Positions 62,090-64,000 of a DNA stretch of 64,000 bases are shown here, one piece after another. A program made the translations under genes and the position numbers. The stretch is taken from contig NZ_BMXI01000009.1 in NCBI RefSeq assembly GCF_014651675.1, positions 124,001-188,000 on the forward strand. Reading direction: 5' to 3'. The DNA is from Roseibacillus persicicus (GTDB taxonomy: Bacteria; Verrucomicrobiota; Verrucomicrobiia; Verrucomicrobiales; Akkermansiaceae). The first letter of the stretch is position 1. Each line of letters starts with the position of its first letter. Under the pieces are notes generated by a model. It had not been told where the DNA came from and did not search any database. It saw only the letters and a list, made by a program, of their open reading frames with translations.

Positions 62090-62371
62090 ATGAATACAAT
62101 AATTGAATTATTCTTTGACCCTAGCTTAGCGCTTTTGGCGCAGGCGCAGGCGGAGTTGGAGACTGGACTGGGTGGAGTTCTTCGCCTGTTGAGAATGGTT
62201 AGCTATCTGTTGTCAGTAATGGCGCTCATTATAGGCGGTATTATGTTTGGAACGGGCAGGACTGAAGCAGCACTGTTCGGAGTAACAGCATCAGGGATTT
62301 TGGCTCTGGCTCCAAGCATCGTGAACTTTGCTTTTTCTGAAACAGACGGAGAACTCGCAATTCCTGACTAG
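62090..62371 (+). CDS. VirB2/TrbC-like pilin-type membrane protein
   Basis: A 93-residue protein with two hydrophobic segments (about 31-49, YLLSVMALIIGGIMFG; about 57-75, GVTASGILALAPSIVNF) separated by a short charged loop, the layout of VirB2/TrbC major pilin subunits. No long signal peptide is seen, so the identification rests on size, topology and position just before the VirB3- and VirB4-like genes. Confidence 0.65.
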   Translation: MNTIIELFFDPSLALLAQAQAELETGLGGVLRLLRMVSYLLSVMALIIGGIMFGTGRTEAALFGVTASGILALAPSIVNFAFSETDGELAIPD

Positions 62372-62374
62372 GAG

Positions 62375-62710
62375 ATGAAAAGCTCGATTCAAGTTCACCC
62401 GGTCATTTCGGGTGAGAGCCAAGGCCCCACTGCGTGGGGCCTTTCTGTTCGACAGACCTTTGTTTTCGGTGGCTCCGTTGCCGTCGGGTTTGTCGCCTAC
62501 TCGCTTCTCGCGAAGCTGGGTGTTGGGAGCATGATTGCTCTCATTGTCGCGGGTCTATTCCCGCTGATTGTCTTCCTCTACTTCCTAACCTTGGTGGTGA
62601 GGAAGCCTGCCACTTACGCCCGAAATTGGCGGGAGTGGCAACATCTTCGGCTTTCTCAAAAGCCACTTCTTGAAATTCAAATTCATACGCAGAAAAATCA
62701 TGAAATTTAA
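62375..62710 (+). CDS. VirB3/TrbD-like type IV secretion protein
   Basis: A 111-residue protein with two transmembrane segments (QTFVFGGSVAVGFVAYSLLA and SMIALIVAGLFPLIVFLYFLTLVV), typical of VirB3/TrbD. The start has AGGAG immediately upstream, and its 3' end overlaps the next gene's ATG by 11 bp, as in many VirB3-VirB4 pairs. Confidence 0.7.
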   Translation: MKSSIQVHPVISGESQGPTAWGLSVRQTFVFGGSVAVGFVAYSLLAKLGVGSMIALIVAGLFPLIVFLYFLTLVVRKPATYARNWREWQHLRLSQKPLLEIQIHTQKNHEI

Positions 62711-64000
62711 CGACGGTATCATCAGCAATAATCTGATAATTTTTAGAAATGGACGCGCTCTTGCGGATGTGAGCTGCGGGTTCTCAATTGTAAGTCCGGC
62801 TTTGCAGAATGCGCCGCTTTCGTTTTTGGCACAACTGGAAGCTGAAGAGCGGGTTTTCTTGCAAAACTTAGCTCCCACTGAACGTTTGCAACTTCGGTGG
62901 TGGCAGGATGGGGATTTTAGCGAGCCCCTTAAGAGCTACTACGAAGACACTGAAAGGTTTGCCGATAGTGAGTGGAGTCGGCATCAGCGCAATGCCAAGT
63001 TTGTCTTCAACACCGAGCTTCAGGAAGACGGAAGACTTCGTAGTGAGAGAGTTTCTCTTTTTCTTTTGAAAAAGAATGTCGAGTTGGGACGAGCTGATAA
63101 AGACCAAATGGCTTCCTTGGAGACTGTTGGAAATAGCTTCCAGCTTCATGAGCGTTCTCTTCGGGACATGGTGAAACGACTGGGTGGAGAGTCAGCGAGG
63201 TTGAGTAATAGTGAGCTTTTTGAAGAGAGCTATCGACACTTCAATCCCTTGGCAAAGCCGCCCTCCTCCGACTTCTTCGAGAAGAGTCTACGTCCTGAAT
63301 CGTCAGTTTTAGAAAACTGCTTGGACGGTGATCTTGTCTCCGTTTCAGGGCAGCCTCATTGCTTCTACAATAGCGGCTGCTTTCATGGCTACTTGGCACT
63401 TTCAGCTCCACCCTTAAATACGTTTAGCGGACTCATTGCTCAGCTCACCAGTCTATCCGAGCGGAAGTTTGCTCTTGTGGTGAACATTGAGGCTTTGGAC
63501 GTAGCCAAGGAGATTGAGAAGGCGGAGTCATCAGTAACCAAGTTGCGGCGGGCGGCTCGTAGTCATCCAAAGGCGACCATGCTGCAACAGATCGAGAAAG
63601 CAGAACAGCGGGTACGGAGACTGACTTCACGTGAGCAGTTTCCTATGAAGGTTCAAGTGCTCATTCACGTTTGGGCTGAATCCGCTGAGGAGTTGCAGCA
63701 CAAGTTGGCTTCCTTACGGGTGGGTTGTCAGTTGATGCAAGGAGCCAAGGCCTACGAAGTGGCACTGCCTACCATGAATCGAAACCTTCATCTTGCCGCG
63801 ATGCCGGGAGCATCCTTTAGAGATGATTCCTTTTGGTTAAAGGTTGGCGACCACAATGTGGCTAACCTACTTCCTTTTGTGGGAGACTCGGCGGATTCGT
63901 TGAAGGGTGCTCATGCTCTCTATCATGGCTGGCAGGGGAATCTAGTCGGGGTAAAAATCTTCAAAGGTGAGCCGGGACATGAATCTCCACAGCTCGCGAC
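62700..64000 (+). CDS. VirB4/TrbE-like conjugal transfer ATPase (N-terminal part, runs off window)
   Basis: An open frame of 433 codons with no stop to the window edge. It begins overlapping the VirB3-like gene. The segment HNVANLLPFVGDS and the preceding KVQVLIHVWAESAEELQHKL fit the N-terminal domain of VirB4/TraC ATPases, which power pilus assembly and DNA transfer. The Walker A and B motifs would lie beyond the edge. Family chains usually have about 800 residues. Confidence 0.75.
   Translation, partial: MKFNDGIISNNLIIFRNGRALADVSCGFSIVSPALQNAPLSFLAQLEAEERVFLQNLAPTERLQLRWWQDGDFSEPLKSYYEDTERFADSEWSRHQRNAKFVFNTELQEDGRLRSERVSLFLLKKNVELGRADKDQMASLETVGNSFQLHERSLRDMVKRLGGESARLSNSELFEESYRHFNPLAKPPSSDFFEKSLRPESSVLENCLDGDLVSVSGQPHCFYNSGCFHGYLALSAPPLNTFSGLIAQLTSLSERKFALVVNIEALDVAKEIEKAESSVTKLRRAARSHPKATMLQQIEKAEQRVRRLTSREQFPMKVQVLIHVWAESAEELQHKLASLRVGCQLMQGAKAYEVALPTMNRNLHLAAMPGASFRDDSFWLKVGDHNVANLLPFVGDSADSLKGAHALYHGWQGNLVGVKIFKGEPGHESPQLA

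Overview
The window looks like a chromosome segment of a member of the phylum Verrucomicrobiota. The support is a classic PEP-CTERM sorting tail (protein at 39907-40527), a c-type cytochrome/PA14 protein next to a sugar-dehydrogenase-like protein (40698-43718), several cell-envelope proteins with lone coiled coils, and a moderately GC-rich base composition. This placement is inferred from gene content and no rRNA is present to confirm it.

Region by region. (1) 1-4.6 kb, minus strand: a tightly overlapping operon (histidine phosphatase, DUF3592 membrane protein, arrestin-like protein, AAA ATPase) ends in a thioredoxin-fold gene. That gene has an in-frame TGA exactly where the first active-site cysteine of CxxC should be. 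The downstream frame is intact and a small hairpin with a GG-containing loop lies just after the TGA, so it is read here as a selenoprotein (UAGC motif). (2) 4.8-16.5 kb: tRNA-Thr, a metallo-beta-lactamase-fold hydrolase, a caspase-like secreted protein, upp-prfA, tRNA-Gln, a PhoD-type phosphatase, a SurA/PpiD-like chaperone with a TPR protein, a dCMP-deaminase-like enzyme, a membrane-anchored methyltransferase and an MsbA-type ABC exporter. (3) 16.6-18.4 kb: two paralogous membrane-anchored coiled-coil proteins with a canonical terminator. (4) 18.8-27.6 kb: SpmA/SpmB fusion, nusA-infB-rbfA, a HAD hydrolase, gatC-gatA and two tail-anchored coiled-coil proteins. (5) 27.8-30.0 kb: an ECF sigma factor, a probable membrane partner and a PDZ protein. 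(6) 30.2-38.6 kb: MATE transporter, rplM-rpsI, a Tat-type MBL hydrolase, exonuclease III, folA, thyA, an OmpA-like coiled-coil protein and an M42 peptidase. (7) 38.8-43.7 kb: secreted proteins (internally duplicated protein, PEP-CTERM protein, cytochrome/PA14, sugar-dehydrogenase-like). (8) 43.8-49.0 kb: bamD-like, lptE, rsmI, then three genes of the ebo system (eboB, eboE, eboC). (9) 49.0-58.3 kb: papain-like and gluzincin-like secreted proteins, rpsO-pnp, a methyltransferase and an M16 peptidase.

(10) From tRNA-Leu(CAG) at 58583 to the right edge the content changes to an accessory element. It has a small excisionase-like protein, an HExxH protein, a DUF4384-like protein, a degenerate ECF-sigma-like protein, and then the start of a type IV secretion locus (VirB2-, VirB3- and VirB4-like genes; the last runs off the edge). 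This is most simply read as one end of an integrative conjugative element at the tRNA. No integrase or full attachment repeat can be seen inside the window.

The most interesting items are the selenoprotein with its SECIS-like hairpin, the conjugative element and its unusual cargo, the partial ebo cluster, and a promoter-like motif shared by two unrelated envelope genes.
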